DNA from: Methylobacterium sp. FF17
GTDB lineage: Bacteria; Pseudomonadota; Alphaproteobacteria; Rhizobiales; Beijerinckiaceae
Assembly: GCF_025813715.1 (NCBI RefSeq)
Contig: NZ_CP107532.1
Location: forward strand, 4,798,501 to 4,862,500
DNA length: 64,000 nt
Direction: 5' to 3'
The position numbers and the translations under genes are program-made. Under the pieces are notes generated by a model that was not told the DNA's origin, made no database searches, and saw only the letters and a program-made list of their open reading frames with translations. Of this stretch, positions 1 to 8,984 are shown piece by piece (positions within the stretch are counted from its first letter, which is position 1; each line of letters begins with the position of its first letter).

Positions 1-901
1 TCCACTTGTCGAGACCGCACTGCCCCACCGCGTAGAACATCTCGTTCTCCGAAGGCATTCGGTCGAACGTCTTCAGGTTCCGTTCGATCGGATCCGGATT
101 GAGGAAGGCGTGCGGCGTCTGGACGAGGAACAGCTTCGGATCCGCGCTGAAGTGGCCGATCGTGTCGCGCAGGAACGAGCGGAAGGGGACGTGGTCGGCA
201 TCGAGGACCACGACGATCTCGCTGACCGAGTTCTGAAGGCCGTTATTGAGGTTTCCCGCCTTGGCGTGGAGATTGCGGCGGCGGGTCAGGTAGGAGACGC
301 CGAGATCCGCACAGAGGGCCTGCAGGACCTTGCGACGCGCCCGCGCCTCCTCGGCCTTGCGTGGGTCGCTGTCCGCGCACTTCTGGTCCGTCCCGCCATC
401 GTCAAGAAGCCAGACGGTCAGTTTCTGGGCCGGATAATCCAGGGATTTCGCGGCCGCGAGCGTCGTTGCGAGGATGTGCCGATCCTCGTTGTAGCTCGGG
501 ACGAAGATATCGACGGACGGCAGATCCTCGTCGTCTTCCTGAGCCGGAAGTGGGCGGCGTAGGGGATCGGCGTTGATCACGAGGCTCACGGCCAGGATGT
601 AGAAGCAGTACAGCTCCGCTCCGATCAGGATCACGCCGGCGGTGAAGCCCGGAAGATCGCTGACCGGCGGCAGCGTGCTCGAGAGGCGCCAATAGATGTA
701 GCGCAGCACGACGAGGCTGCCGATCGCGAGGAACACCAGTCGGCCGGTTCGTCCCTTGGCGACCAGCCATAGGACGCTCATGACCACGATGGCGCCGAGA
801 CTCATCTCGAGCTGGACGGTCGTTCCCAAGGGTTGCGACAGCAGCAGGAGGGTCAACGCGGCGCTGGCGAGCCAGATTGTTCGTACGAGAAAGGGTGGCA
901 T
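1..901 (-). CDS. bcsA: Cellulose synthase catalytic subunit BcsA, N-terminal part
   Basis: Inner-membrane family 2 glycosyltransferase that polymerises UDP-glucose into beta-1,4-glucan. The first 300 codons are present and the gene runs off the left edge. Hydrophobic helices occupy about residues 1-35, 40-75 and 85-110. A cytosolic GT domain then starts near residue 130 (VDIFVPSYNE), with the DDG motif (WLLDDGGTD), HAKAGNLNN, and the second acidic motif LDADH. The ATG at 901 opens directly into the first membrane helix. It lies 75 bp downstream of bcsS on the same strand, so the two are probably cotranscribed. The c-di-GMP-binding PilZ domain expected at the C-terminus would lie outside the window. 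Confidence 0.95.
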   Translation of the reverse strand, partial: MPPFLVRTIWLASAALTLLLLSQPLGTTVQLEMSLGAIVVMSVLWLVAKGRTGRLVFLAIGSLVVLRYIYWRLSSTLPPVSDLPGFTAGVILIGAELYCFYILAVSLVINADPLRRPLPAQEDDEDLPSVDIFVPSYNEDRHILATTLAAAKSLDYPAQKLTVWLLDDGGTDQKCADSDPRKAEEARARRKVLQALCADLGVSYLTRRRNLHAKAGNLNNGLQNSVSEIVVVLDADHVPFRSFLRDTIGHFSADPKLFLVQTPHAFLNPDPIERNLKTFDRMPSENEMFYAVGQCGLDKW

Positions 902-976
902 AGGGCCACTCCGCGTTGGTCTGAGGAAATATGAGGACGACGTGACACTGCGAACCGGCAGAGCTCTCGCCGAAGA

Positions 977-1729
977 TCAGAAAGCGATCCGGCCATCGAC
1001 ACTGGTGTAGTATCCGCCCTTGCGGATACGGTCGAAGGCGTAGCCTGCACCGAGGGAGAACTTCATCGGGCCGATGGCGAACCCGGTGACGTGGCCGCCG
1101 GCGCGCCATCCGTTGAAGAAGGCGTCGCCCAGGAGCGTGGCCTCGGGCCCGACGAACACGCCGGGCAGGACCGCGACGCCGGCGCGGAGGCGTGCGTAAT
1201 AGGCGTTGAACAGTGTCGAGTAGGAGGCGTTCGCCGTGAACAGGGTATTCTCGGTGGGATTGACGTAGAGATCCGCGGCAACCTTCGTCCCGATCCCGGT
1301 GCCGACCACCGGATTACCGGGATCCAGGATCGAGAGTTCGTTGTTGCGCACGTTCATGCCGATATAGCCGGCCAGGGCCGCCTGCTGCCAGATCCACTCG
1401 TAACCGAGCAGGACCGTGCCTTCCTGCTGCACGCCGGTGACCGTCTGGCGAACCGCAGCCCCCGGATAGGAATAGGTGCCGGCCACACCCTGAATGCGCA
1501 CCCGCAGCCCGTCGGTGAGGAGGTTGCCGACGGGCGCGATCGTGGCCGTGATCGTCCCGAACGCGGAGTTGTTGGTGGTGACGGTGGCGCTGGCATCGAC
1601 GGCCACGATCCACTCTTCGCCCGCGACCTCCTGCGCCGCGCCCGTATACCAGTCGGCCGCGACGGCAGTGGATGGCGCGAGCGCCAGAACACCGAAAAGG
1701 GCCGACAAGGTTCTCAGGCAGTGGGACAC
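977..1729 (-). CDS. bcsS: Cellulose biosynthesis protein BcsS
   Basis: Secreted or outer-membrane beta-rich protein of the BcsS family found with alphaproteobacterial cellulose operons; its exact role is not settled. I chose the GTG start at 1729: a GAGGG ribosome site lies 9 bases upstream, and the product begins with a short polar segment and a signal peptide ending in TAVAA. The mature part has repeated amphipathic beta-strand patterns (for example LFTANASYSTLFNAYYARLRAG) and ends in an aromatic strand (DGRIAF), as in outer-membrane barrels. An upstream ATG at 1789 would add 20 unlikely residues. It precedes bcsA. Confidence 0.85.
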   Translation of the reverse strand: MSHCLRTLSALFGVLALAPSTAVAADWYTGAAQEVAGEEWIVAVDASATVTTNNSAFGTITATIAPVGNLLTDGLRVRIQGVAGTYSYPGAAVRQTVTGVQQEGTVLLGYEWIWQQAALAGYIGMNVRNNELSILDPGNPVVGTGIGTKVAADLYVNPTENTLFTANASYSTLFNAYYARLRAGVAVLPGVFVGPEATLLGDAFFNGWRAGGHVTGFAIGPMKFSLGAGYAFDRIRKGGYYTSVDGRIAF

Positions 1730-2254
1730 GGTGCGGCACCCTCGGAGGTGGCAGGATTGCGCTTCTTTTCGCGCCGCACCATCAAACACTTGTATAGTTA
1801 ATCCGCGGTTAATCGGGGCGCCCCCTGCCCTATCGCACGGGAGACGTGATGACTGTTTTGATCTTGTCGTTCCGATCTGGAATTGCGGCCCTTATCCATG
1901 AATAGCTGGCGCTACATTATACGAACCGCGCTTTGATGCATGAGGCGAGTGTCATGCTTATTTATCGGAAGGTGAGTTTGATGATGACTCGACTGGGTTG
2001 GCTCTTATTTCAGGGATCTCGAACCGACCGAACCCAAGCGGCAACAGTCGAGTCCAGAAAAGCTTTCGCTACAGAATACATCAGCTTCGGCTGCATGCCC
2101 GACGCGACGAACCATGGGACCCGATGGCCAGATGATCGGCGATGCCCCTGTGGGACTCGCCCTGAGTCGCCCCCGGCGGAGTCCGGATCGGGCCGGCGCC
2201 GGGCCGACCGGGCTCGGTCAGCCCCCCTCTCCGGTCGCCATTCGGTGCCCGAGC
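1730..2254. other. Intergenic region, no gene recognised
   Basis: Upstream flank of bcsS and downstream flank of the sensor gene at 2255-3712. Less GC-rich than its surroundings around 1790-2000, as expected for a promoter region. I see no convincing coding frame. Confidence 0.5.
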
Positions 2255-3712
2255 CTATCCGAGCCGGCGGGTCGCGGCCTCGTAGCGCGGCCGCACGAGG
2301 CCGGGGCTTCGGCGTTCGCTCCCCACCGAGCCGTGTTCGACACTCGGAGCGATCATGACGGGCTCGAAGTACTCCCGGCTCAACGCATAGATGCGGCCCG
2401 AGCCGGCTCCGCCCATCGCCGCGATCCGAAATGCGAGCCGGCGGCCGGATATCCGTTCCGCGCTCGACCGGGTTCGGACGACCACTTCGCGGACGGCCCC
2501 ACGGTCGGCCCGAACCGTTCCGAGCGCATCGCTCATCATCGCGCGATCCTCGGGTTCGACGTGAGCGAGCACGTCTTCGAGCGCGCAGACGCGCTCCGGC
2601 GCGGCTCCGCTCTCCCCATCGTCCCGATCCGTCCAAGTGACCTGGCCGGTCGCCAGGTCGATCTCCCAGCAGGTCGAACCCGATAGCCGACGGATGGCCC
2701 TGATCCGGTCGCGACTGCGGGCGAGGGCCGCCCGTTTCTCCTGGAGCAACCGCTCACGCACCACGCTTCTGTTGATAGCCGAGCGGATGGCCATCGTCAG
2801 ACGATGGACATCGCGGGTGAGTGGGATGGCCACCGGCCGGTTCGCGCCCTCCTGTCGGCAGAGCGCCTCCGCGAAATCCAGGCTGCGCCTGAGCCACCCG
2901 CCGATGAGCCAACCGGCCACGGCCGCGAACAGGCCGGCGCCGAGCAGGACCAGAAGTGGAAGCGCCGCGGCCCCCGTCTCCGGACGTCGGAGGGTCACGA
3001 GCCACCCCACTCCACCGCGCTCCACGTCGCCCACGGTCGCCCGGACCTCGGGACCGCGCGCGTCTGGACCCGACCGGTGGAGGCTGCGTCCCGATCCATT
3101 CAGCACGCTGACCGACAAGCCTCGCCCCCCGTCCGGGAGCGTACGCCGGGCCGCGGCGATCACCGCATCGGTCCATTCGGGCGGGAGTTGGACGGCGACG
3201 ACGCCGAGCGATACGCCCGCGTCGCTCACGGGAGCCGCCACGATGAGATTGCGCGCCACCGCGATGCCCGCCCGACTTCCCCCCGTGGCTTCTCCGACCA
3301 CCAGACCGGACACGGCTTTCGCGAACCAGGGACTGCTCGAAACGTCCGCGCTCACGACGGCCCGGCGCGAGGCCGCAAGGACCTGTCCCGTTCGATCCGC
3401 GAACAGAACGTCGGCGAGTCCGGGATGAAGCCGCTGCCAAGCCGCGAGCAGGCGCGCCGGCGCATCACCGTCCGGCGCGTGGATCGCCAGGCTCTCTGCG
3501 GCGAAGAGAAGGTCCCGCTCGACCGATACGAGGGCGAGTTCTATCCTTTCGGCGATAACCTTGGCCTGATCGCGCCACTCAGCGTCGTTGCGAGCCAGGT
3601 CACCGGTTCCACGATCGCTCGTGCTCAGGACGGCGATGCCACCCAATCCCGTGCTCAGGACGAGCAAGAACGCCAGCAGGCTGCGGAGCGAAGAAAACAG
3701 TCCGTGACGCAT
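2255..3712 (-). CDS. Membrane sensor protein with Cache-like and PAS-like domains, no output domain
   Basis: 485 residues from the ATG at 3712; the frame continues upstream only into IS remnant sequence. One transmembrane helix lies near residues 8-28, followed by a periplasmic region of about 210 residues with a double-Cache/LAPPS-like pattern (coiled helix, then LADVLFADRTGQVLAAS and later LIVAAPVSDAGVSLGVVAVQL). A second helix lies near 255-280, then a HAMP-like/coiled-coil linker, and a PAS-like domain (CWEIDLATGQVTWTD, LAHVEPEDRAMM). No histidine kinase, GGDEF, EAL or methyl-accepting region follows, so any signalling would be through a partner. Family assignment is by pattern only. Confidence 0.7.
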   Translation of the reverse strand: MRHGLFSSLRSLLAFLLVLSTGLGGIAVLSTSDRGTGDLARNDAEWRDQAKVIAERIELALVSVERDLLFAAESLAIHAPDGDAPARLLAAWQRLHPGLADVLFADRTGQVLAASRRAVVSADVSSSPWFAKAVSGLVVGEATGGSRAGIAVARNLIVAAPVSDAGVSLGVVAVQLPPEWTDAVIAAARRTLPDGGRGLSVSVLNGSGRSLHRSGPDARGPEVRATVGDVERGGVGWLVTLRRPETGAAALPLLVLLGAGLFAAVAGWLIGGWLRRSLDFAEALCRQEGANRPVAIPLTRDVHRLTMAIRSAINRSVVRERLLQEKRAALARSRDRIRAIRRLSGSTCWEIDLATGQVTWTDRDDGESGAAPERVCALEDVLAHVEPEDRAMMSDALGTVRADRGAVREVVVRTRSSAERISGRRLAFRIAAMGGAGSGRIYALSREYFEPVMIAPSVEHGSVGSERRSPGLVRPRYEAATRRLG

Positions 3713-3881
3713 AGGCCCGCCGCTGGTTTTTCCAGAACCGGAATCAACCGGACGGTCGAAGACGGCCTGCGAAGATATTATTAAGTACCGTAAACAAATC
3801 CTTAATCGCGCATCGGAGGCGCGGGATTCGCGAGTTTCAGCTGAAAAAGATCTCCCGGCCATTGTAACAACAACCCTTCTT

Positions 3882-4379
3882 GAGGCTGTCATGAACTGGC
3901 TGCGCGTTGTGCGGCCTGTTTGAGCATCAGACAGACGAAGGCGACGATGTGGAAGTCTGCCAATGCTGGGATAGTGCTCGTCGTCTTTGACGAGGCGGCG
4001 GACGCGCGTCACTCAGGCGTAGGAGCGCTCCACCACCCAGCGCGGTGGCAAGAGGACGAAGCCGCGCTTGGCTCGCGGCAGATCGTCGGCCCGTTGCCCG
4101 AAGCACCCGGCCGCCAGCCAGCTTTGGGCGCGCTGGTAGACCGCGTCCCATGGCGGCAGGTCGTCGGGCATCCAGCGCCACGGCGCACCCGTCTTCACGA
4201 CGTAGCGCCGCCCGTTGAACACCGCGCGCAGACTGTGCTCGCGCATCCGCGCGCAACAGCGTCAGAGAGGGAGCGACCAGCGCCCACGCTTCATCCGAGA
4301 CGTCGGACGGGTCGGCTTTGCGTGAAGAGGTCATGCCTCTCCAGCTGGAACCCAGCGGTCACAGGGCCATAACAGCCTC
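3882..4379 (-). mobile_element. Internally deleted IS5-family element with matching terminal inverted repeats
   Basis: The ends carry GAGGCTGTCATG (3882-3893) and its inverse with one mismatch (4368-4379). Between them are the start and end of an IS5/IS427-type transposase with the middle missing. At about 500 bp it is roughly half the usual length and cannot encode an active transposase. It could still be mobilised in trans by a full-length relative, like a MITE. Confidence 0.8.
3889..4334 (-). pseudogene. IS5-family transposase, internal deletion
   Basis: The N-terminus (DVSDEAWALVAPSL, then after a frame change MREHSLRAVFNGRRYVVKTGAPWRWMPDDL) is the insertion-element helix-turn-helix region. 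It jumps directly to the C-terminal segment (RAKRGFVLLPPRWVVERS, then RRLVKD and HIVAFVCLMLKQAA). The DDE catalytic core between these blocks, about 110 residues in the family, is absent, and at least two frame changes are needed to join the parts. The stop at 3889-3891 overlaps the left inverted repeat. Confidence 0.85.
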
Positions 4380-4571
4380 TCGCATCAGCTCTCCCACCAC
4401 GATCGTTCGCAAGATCCGCCGGGAGACTTACCGGTCGGGTGCGGCCGATGCCCTCCTGAAGGGACGGATATCGAGACGGCTGATACCGGTCCGGTTCTGG
4501 TGTACGTATGTCCCGGCCGGCTGCACGGCCCTGCTGGCGCGCCGGTGCGAGGCGGAGGGCGGCGTGTATCG

Positions 4572-4937
4572 ATGCGACTGAGCGATCTATGGCGCGGCCG
4601 GGCACGGGTGATCACGCCCGACCCGGATTATCCGATGCTGGAGCAGGTCATCCGTGGCTGGCTGCATCAGGACATGGATCTGTTCCATTCGACCATGTCG
4701 GACGCGATCGCCGGGTGGTCGGGTCTGGCGGATCCCGACGAACGGGCACGGGTGGTTGCGGAGATCGATCGCTTCTTCGTCGCGGAAGCAGCCGATCCGG
4801 ACGCTGCCCTCGTGAAGCGCTGGGGCCTGGACGTGGACCCGCCGGATATGGGCCGCAGCAGCACCGAATTCCTGCACATGGTGCGCGCGATCGCCGTGGA
4901 CCCGGCCGCGGCATCCAGGTTTCGGGAGCGATGGTGA
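4572..4937 (+). CDS. CdiI_2-type contact-dependent inhibition immunity protein
   Basis: 121 residues. The segment YPMLEQVIRGWLHQDMDL, followed by a helical stretch (RARVVAEIDRFF) and the late motif DPPDMGRSSTEFLHMVR, matches the pattern of the CdiI_2 immunity family, which neutralises a cognate CdiA C-terminal toxin in the cytoplasm. I chose the ATG at 4572 because GGAGGG lies shortly upstream; the frame is open back to 4500 but with low-complexity residues. No CdiA or Rhs toxin gene is visible nearby, so this looks like an orphan immunity gene beside IS debris. Confidence 0.65.
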   Translation: MRLSDLWRGRARVITPDPDYPMLEQVIRGWLHQDMDLFHSTMSDAIAGWSGLADPDERARVVAEIDRFFVAEAADPDAALVKRWGLDVDPPDMGRSSTEFLHMVRAIAVDPAAASRFRERW

Positions 4938-5169
4938 TGGTCCCCACTGCGGAGATGCGACGAGGATGCTCCCGATTGCGGTCGAGATCGGTACTCGTTG
5001 CTGTTCCGGCGACGACACTCTCCGGGAGGGGCCAATTCGTCAGGAGGTAGAGGAATGTGCGTTTTAACGCGTTGTTCGTCACGCCGTACGATGGAGGTCT
5101 GATAGGACCAGTTCATCTCCAGCCCGTTTCTCCGATTATATAGGCGCCAGTCTACCGGAGGGACTCAAC
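4938..5169. other. Intergenic region between two immunity-like genes
   Basis: No coding frame is supported. It contains the GGAGG (about 5157-5161) that serves the TTG start of the next gene. It may be the scar of a lost toxin C-terminal module, but nothing recognisable remains. Confidence 0.4.
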
Positions 5170-5787
5170 TTGCCAGCAGCGTTCGTCGTGGCGCTGGATT
5201 GGATGGAAGAGAACGGATGTGTCCGCAGCTTTGCCGATGATGACGAACGGCAATATGCCACTCTCTACCCTGGACAACCGTCCGGGAGAGGCATGTCCTG
5301 CGTGTCGATCCGTGCCGTTGATCCGGAGGACGCCATCTACTGGATGGGAAAGGACGTCCCTGGTTCGAAACGTCTTGCGCCTTTCATCCGCACAGGCTTC
5401 GATGGGTCCTCCGCAGCCTTGTGGCTCGATCCGAACGACAGGCTTCGTTTCGTGCATCTCGGATCGGGCTCAGGCTCGAGCTGGGCGGGCGTGATTACCG
5501 ATGATCCGATCGAAATGCTGCGCTTCCTCGGCATGGGCTACCCCGAACCATGCTGGCCTCAATATTTCGGGCTCACACCTGAAGAAGCATATGACGCGGA
5601 CGATTTCAGCGACGAAGCCCCATTCACTCCACCCCGCCAGTTCCAGCAGTGGCTGTCCAGCGCCTTCGGTGCGACGATCCTGTCGCACGCTTCCGAATTG
5701 ATTCACACGACCCCAAATATGGACGCCGTCGGTCCGACCGACCCCTTTCTGCTGTGGCTGAGATCAGCTCAGGATCAGGTGGCCTGA
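5170..5787 (+). CDS. SUKH (SMI1/KNR4)-like putative immunity protein
   Basis: 205 residues from a TTG start with GGAGG 8 bases upstream. The central motif GSSAALWLDPNDRLRFVHLGSGSG, then the helix DDPIEMLRFLGMGYPE, and the late QQWLSSAFGATI and DPFLLWLR segments resemble immunity proteins of the SMI1/KNR4 superfamily found in polymorphic-toxin loci. The protein is soluble, with no signal or membrane segment. It is the second toxin-less immunity-like gene in this interval. The family call rests on remembered motifs and is uncertain; the reading frame itself is convincing. Confidence 0.55.
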   Translation: MPAAFVVALDWMEENGCVRSFADDDERQYATLYPGQPSGRGMSCVSIRAVDPEDAIYWMGKDVPGSKRLAPFIRTGFDGSSAALWLDPNDRLRFVHLGSGSGSSWAGVITDDPIEMLRFLGMGYPEPCWPQYFGLTPEEAYDADDFSDEAPFTPPRQFQQWLSSAFGATILSHASELIHTTPNMDAVGPTDPFLLWLRSAQDQVA

Positions 5788-5966
5788 GAGCCGGCTCGCA
5801 AACGCCACAGCCTGCTCGGCTATGCCCATCGAAACGAGAGGGCTCGGAGCGATCCAGCTTTTCACAACGGGATCGCGAAGCGGAAGCGAGCCGCGACTGC
5901 CTTATGAAGCCGCCATCGATCGCATACTGGCTTTCCGTAACGTAGGATGCATCGTCGGACAGCAGG

Positions 5967-6190
5967 TTATGCGTCAGCCCATGCCTTCAACACGCGCACG
6001 TCTCTCGATTCATCTCCAGGCCAAAGCTGCATCACGTACTGGTCATTGTGCGGCCCGGCTACAAGACGGCGGGCGATCGCTTCATCGGAGTAGTCCTCTG
6101 GTAGATCGGGATGGTCCTTGTCGTGCAGGTCTATCTGGAAATAGTCGGCGAAAAGAGTGCCCTGAAGAAGAACGTGGGACGGAGCTGCCC
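5967..6190 (-). pseudogene. C-terminal fragment of a ComJ-like protein
   Basis: About 70 residues (LFADYFQIDLHDKDHPDLPEDYSDEAIARRL, then a degraded tail) resemble the ComJ nuclease-inhibitor family, which also appears as immunity proteins. The N-terminal coding sequence is missing: upstream the frame runs into an out-of-frame reading of the dehydrogenase fragment. Interpreted as debris of an immunity gene. The frame fragment is clear; the family call is tentative. Confidence 0.4.
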
Positions 6191-6205
6191 CCTCAGCCAC
6201 GGAAC

Positions 6206-6445
6206 CTATCGTTCCCACGCATCCAATCCACCGGCTGTGCTGGCTGCTTCGGCCAGTGCGGTAACGGCGGTATCGTTCGCGATGACCTGGCCTGGACCAT
6301 CGAGAGCAGCCTGCGCGTCGTTCATGCGCGCTTGATTCAAGCCGGTGACAATGACCGTGCCGGCCTCCGAAACGATACGCTTCGCACCGGCCAGCCCTAT
6401 ACCGCTCGTTCCGCCAGTGATGAGGCTTGCCGCCTGTCCTGTGTG
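6206..6445 (-). pseudogene. Short-chain dehydrogenase/reductase, N-terminal fragment
   Basis: About 80 residues with the Rossmann glycine motif TGGTSGIG, then the second strand (GTVIVTGLNQARMNDAQAALDG) and the adenine-pocket region (QVIANDTAVTALAEAA). The fold stops before the NAG and YxxxK catalytic motifs, so about two thirds of a ~245-residue enzyme is lost. The coding frame ends in unrelated residues at 6206. Confidence 0.75.
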
Positions 6446-6697
6446 GATGGCTCCCGCATTGCAAGTGACGAATTGAGGTTCTGACGCGTTGGTCGGGTGC
6501 AGTCTTGTGTCCGGCCTGTTGATGCAGTCGTTCATGTTGACCGCTGGCCCTGATGGTATCCGCGAGCTGGGTCCCACTCTGCTTTGCGGGCTATGATGCC
6601 CTGGACTGGCGGCGGGGTGTCCCGGCTCCCGGTCTGACCGGTTCGCCATCAACTCTCATCGTCCTCGCAACCTGGAAAAGTGCTCCGCTTCCTCCGG

Positions 6698-7726
6698 TCA
6701 GGCGGCCGTGGCCGCGGGTGCGCGGTAGGTGCCGCCGCGGGTCATGATCGCCCAGGCGACCCGCGCCGTGCGATTGGCCGCTGCCACGGTCACGACACGC
6801 ACTGGCTTGCGCTGGAGCAGCGCCGGCAGCCGTGGGTCGACCGACGTCGGCGTCGCCTTCGCACGCCGGATCAGAGAGGTCATGCCGACCACGAGCAGGC
6901 GTCGCAGATAACGGTCGCCCATGCGCGAGATCCGGCCCAGGCGCTCCTTGCCGCCGCTGCAGTTCTGCAGCGGTGTCAGGCCCAACGAGGCCGCGAACTG
7001 CCGACCGGAGCGGAAGCGCTCGGGCTCGCTCACCGAGGCGGCCAGCGCTGTCGCCGAGACGATGCCGATCCCGGGGATCGTCGCTAGGCGCTGCGACAGG
7101 TCGTTGTCCCGATGCCAGGCCAGCAACTCCTTCTCCAGCCGGGTGAGCTGGATCTGCACGGCGCCGATCTGATCGGCCAGCCCGGTTACCACACGATGGG
7201 CTAACGGCGGCACCTCGGCCGCGTCTCCGGCTGAGAGCCTGGCCGCCAGTTCGAGCGCATGGCGCAGGCCCCGCGCCATCTCGATCCCGAACTCGGCGAG
7301 CAGGCCGCGGATCATGTTCACCAACTGGGTGCGTTGCTTGACCAGCAGGTCGCGCGTCCGGTGCAGCGCCAGCGCCGCCTGCTGCTCAGTCGACTTCACC
7401 GGCACGAACCGCATGCTGGGGCGCGTCACCGCCTCGCAGATGGCGGCGGCATCGTTCGCATCGGTTTTGCCGCGCTTGACGTATGGCTTCACGTAAGCCG
7501 GCGGCATCAGCCGCACGTCGTGGCCGAGCCTCATCAGTTCCCGGGCCCAGTGGTGGGACGTTCCGCACGCCTCCATGCCAACCAGGCAGCGCGGCAGCTT
7601 GGCGAAGAACGGCACGACCTGCGCCCGCCTCAGCGCCTTGCGAACGACGACCTGCCCAGCTGCGTCGATGGCGTGAACCTGGAAGATGCTCTTGGCCAGA
7701 TCGATGCCGACGGTGGTGATCTCCAT
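6698..7726 (-). CDS. IS110-family transposase
   Basis: 342 residues from the ATG at 7726. The N-terminal RuvC-like DEDD domain shows GIDLAKSIFQVHAID (first Asp), VGMEACG (Glu) and KTDANDAAAI (Asp pair). The C-terminal transposase_20 domain shows IPGIGIVSATAL and LGLTPLQNCSGGKERLGRISRMGDRYLRRLLV, which includes the conserved serine. Both halves look intact and of normal length, so the element may be active. IS110 enzymes act with a bridge RNA from the element's non-coding end rather than with terminal inverted repeats, and none are obvious here. Confidence 0.92.
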   Translation of the reverse strand: MEITTVGIDLAKSIFQVHAIDAAGQVVVRKALRRAQVVPFFAKLPRCLVGMEACGTSHHWARELMRLGHDVRLMPPAYVKPYVKRGKTDANDAAAICEAVTRPSMRFVPVKSTEQQAALALHRTRDLLVKQRTQLVNMIRGLLAEFGIEMARGLRHALELAARLSAGDAAEVPPLAHRVVTGLADQIGAVQIQLTRLEKELLAWHRDNDLSQRLATIPGIGIVSATALAASVSEPERFRSGRQFAASLGLTPLQNCSGGKERLGRISRMGDRYLRRLLVVGMTSLIRRAKATPTSVDPRLPALLQRKPVRVVTVAAANRTARVAWAIMTRGGTYRAPAATAA

Positions 7727-7814
7727 GGGGATGGCTCCTACATCTGCGTCGCTGCTGCTTCGACAGCAACCACATCTTGGCACCGCGATGCCGTCAGTTG
7801 GAGCGGGAGCCATC
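7727..7814 (-). ncRNA. Candidate bridge RNA region of the IS110 element
   Basis: The sequence just upstream of the transposase start is bounded by a perfect 10-base inverted repeat (GGATGGCTCC at 7729-7738 and GGAGCCATCC at 7805-7814) around a loop of about 66 bases. IS110-group elements encode the bridge RNA in the non-coding end upstream of the transposase, so position and folding potential fit. Guide loops were not identified; this is a positional inference. Confidence 0.35.
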
Positions 7815-7908
7815 CACCCCATCTGCTTTTGGGGAGCGCACGCCCAATAGCTGCCGGTATTCGGCGAACTGAATGCCACCGGATCCTGGGCTCCCGGTTT
7901 CCGCCGTT

Positions 7909-8604
7909 TCAGCTCTCGACAGAGAGATCGAGCAATTCGCCAGCCTCGGAGAATTTGGCGGCCAGGACCTGATTGGTGATGTCGTAGCTGCCCCCAAAAA
8001 CCAAATACCTGTCGGCATCCTGCGTGTCCGGGCCAATCAATGACGGCACGAGGAATCGGTAGTCTATCGTGAAGCTTCGCGTCCCGCTCGCGTCAATGCG
8101 ATAGCCGATGGCACACAGCGTAGCGCCGCGAAGGAACTCCTTGGCGGAGATCGCGTCGTCACGCAGCCTGTCGCCGAACAACATCGCCAGATAAGGTGCC
8201 TCGACGTTGCGCAGAAATTCTGGGACCAGATAGTCGGCGAGCAACGAAACCTCATCGAACCCGGCCAGGATCGCACTGCGGACCGCAGCATCCTTCGATT
8301 CGATGGTGCTCAAGAAGCTGGCCAATTGCCCGACACCTTCCGCGGACAGCGAAGGTGCGTGCGTCATGACGTTGATCGTCAGCGAGTGCCCGTCGATGCG
8401 ATAATCGTCGACCGACAGGCACCAGGAGAATTGATCCGCATCGATAACGCCATGACCCGCTGGCAGCGCTGCGTGGCCCCATTCAAGGCCGCCACTCGCG
8501 GAAACCACGGGGGTGGCCACCACGTCGAAGGACCGCAAGTCCGTAACCTCGAAGGGGATGTCATGAACCAGACCCATCTGCATCACCGATCGAATCCACC
8601 GCAT
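7909..8604 (-). CDS. Hypothetical protein
   Basis: Up to 231 residues. The start may be the ATG at 8604, 8583 or 8577; none has a strong ribosome site. The sequence is soluble, with alternating strands and helices and no recognised motif. The tail (RYLVFGGSYDITNQVLAAKFSEAGELLDLSVES) has the look of bacterial DUF/immunity-like alpha-beta proteins, but I cannot name a family. Codon use matches the chromosome. It lies between the IS110 element and the tRNA, outside the integrated element. Confidence 0.6.
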   Translation of the reverse strand: MRWIRSVMQMGLVHDIPFEVTDLRSFDVVATPVVSASGGLEWGHAALPAGHGVIDADQFSWCLSVDDYRIDGHSLTINVMTHAPSLSAEGVGQLASFLSTIESKDAAVRSAILAGFDEVSLLADYLVPEFLRNVEAPYLAMLFGDRLRDDAISAKEFLRGATLCAIGYRIDASGTRSFTIDYRFLVPSLIGPDTQDADRYLVFGGSYDITNQVLAAKFSEAGELLDLSVES

Positions 8605-8984
8605 ATGGATTTACGACAAATCTCAGCTCGAATGATGGCTACCGATGTCTGCGATCGTTGCATTTCCGCGTTCCCGCGAACGTCCGTAAATGGGGCGATT
8701 CCTGTCATTACGTGCAGGCTCTCGCGTCGTTCTAACTCCGATTATGCGGCAGTCCGTTGGCCTCGACATCCATGGTCCACGTAACGCTGTCGGTAATTTG
8801 GTCTGTAAATATGCCTGCTCAGCGGCAAGCAGTAAATTCTGTAGAAGCGTCATTCGCTCCGGGGAACGTGCTGGACCATCTCGGGCGTTATCGGCGAGTT
8901 CAGTATCGCCGGTGCGCCAATGGGCGGCGTCTACGTCGCCATCGCGCGGAGTATCGCGCCACAGCGCAGAATCGGCGGGGCTGG
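8605..8984. other. Intergenic region downstream of the tRNA, no gene seen
   Basis: This is the chromosomal side of the left attachment junction. I find no convincing coding frame. Confidence 0.4.

Noticed and set aside
4013..4246. Intact small IS5 transposase
   Set aside because: It joins N-terminal and C-terminal family motifs with the catalytic DDE core deleted, so it cannot be active.
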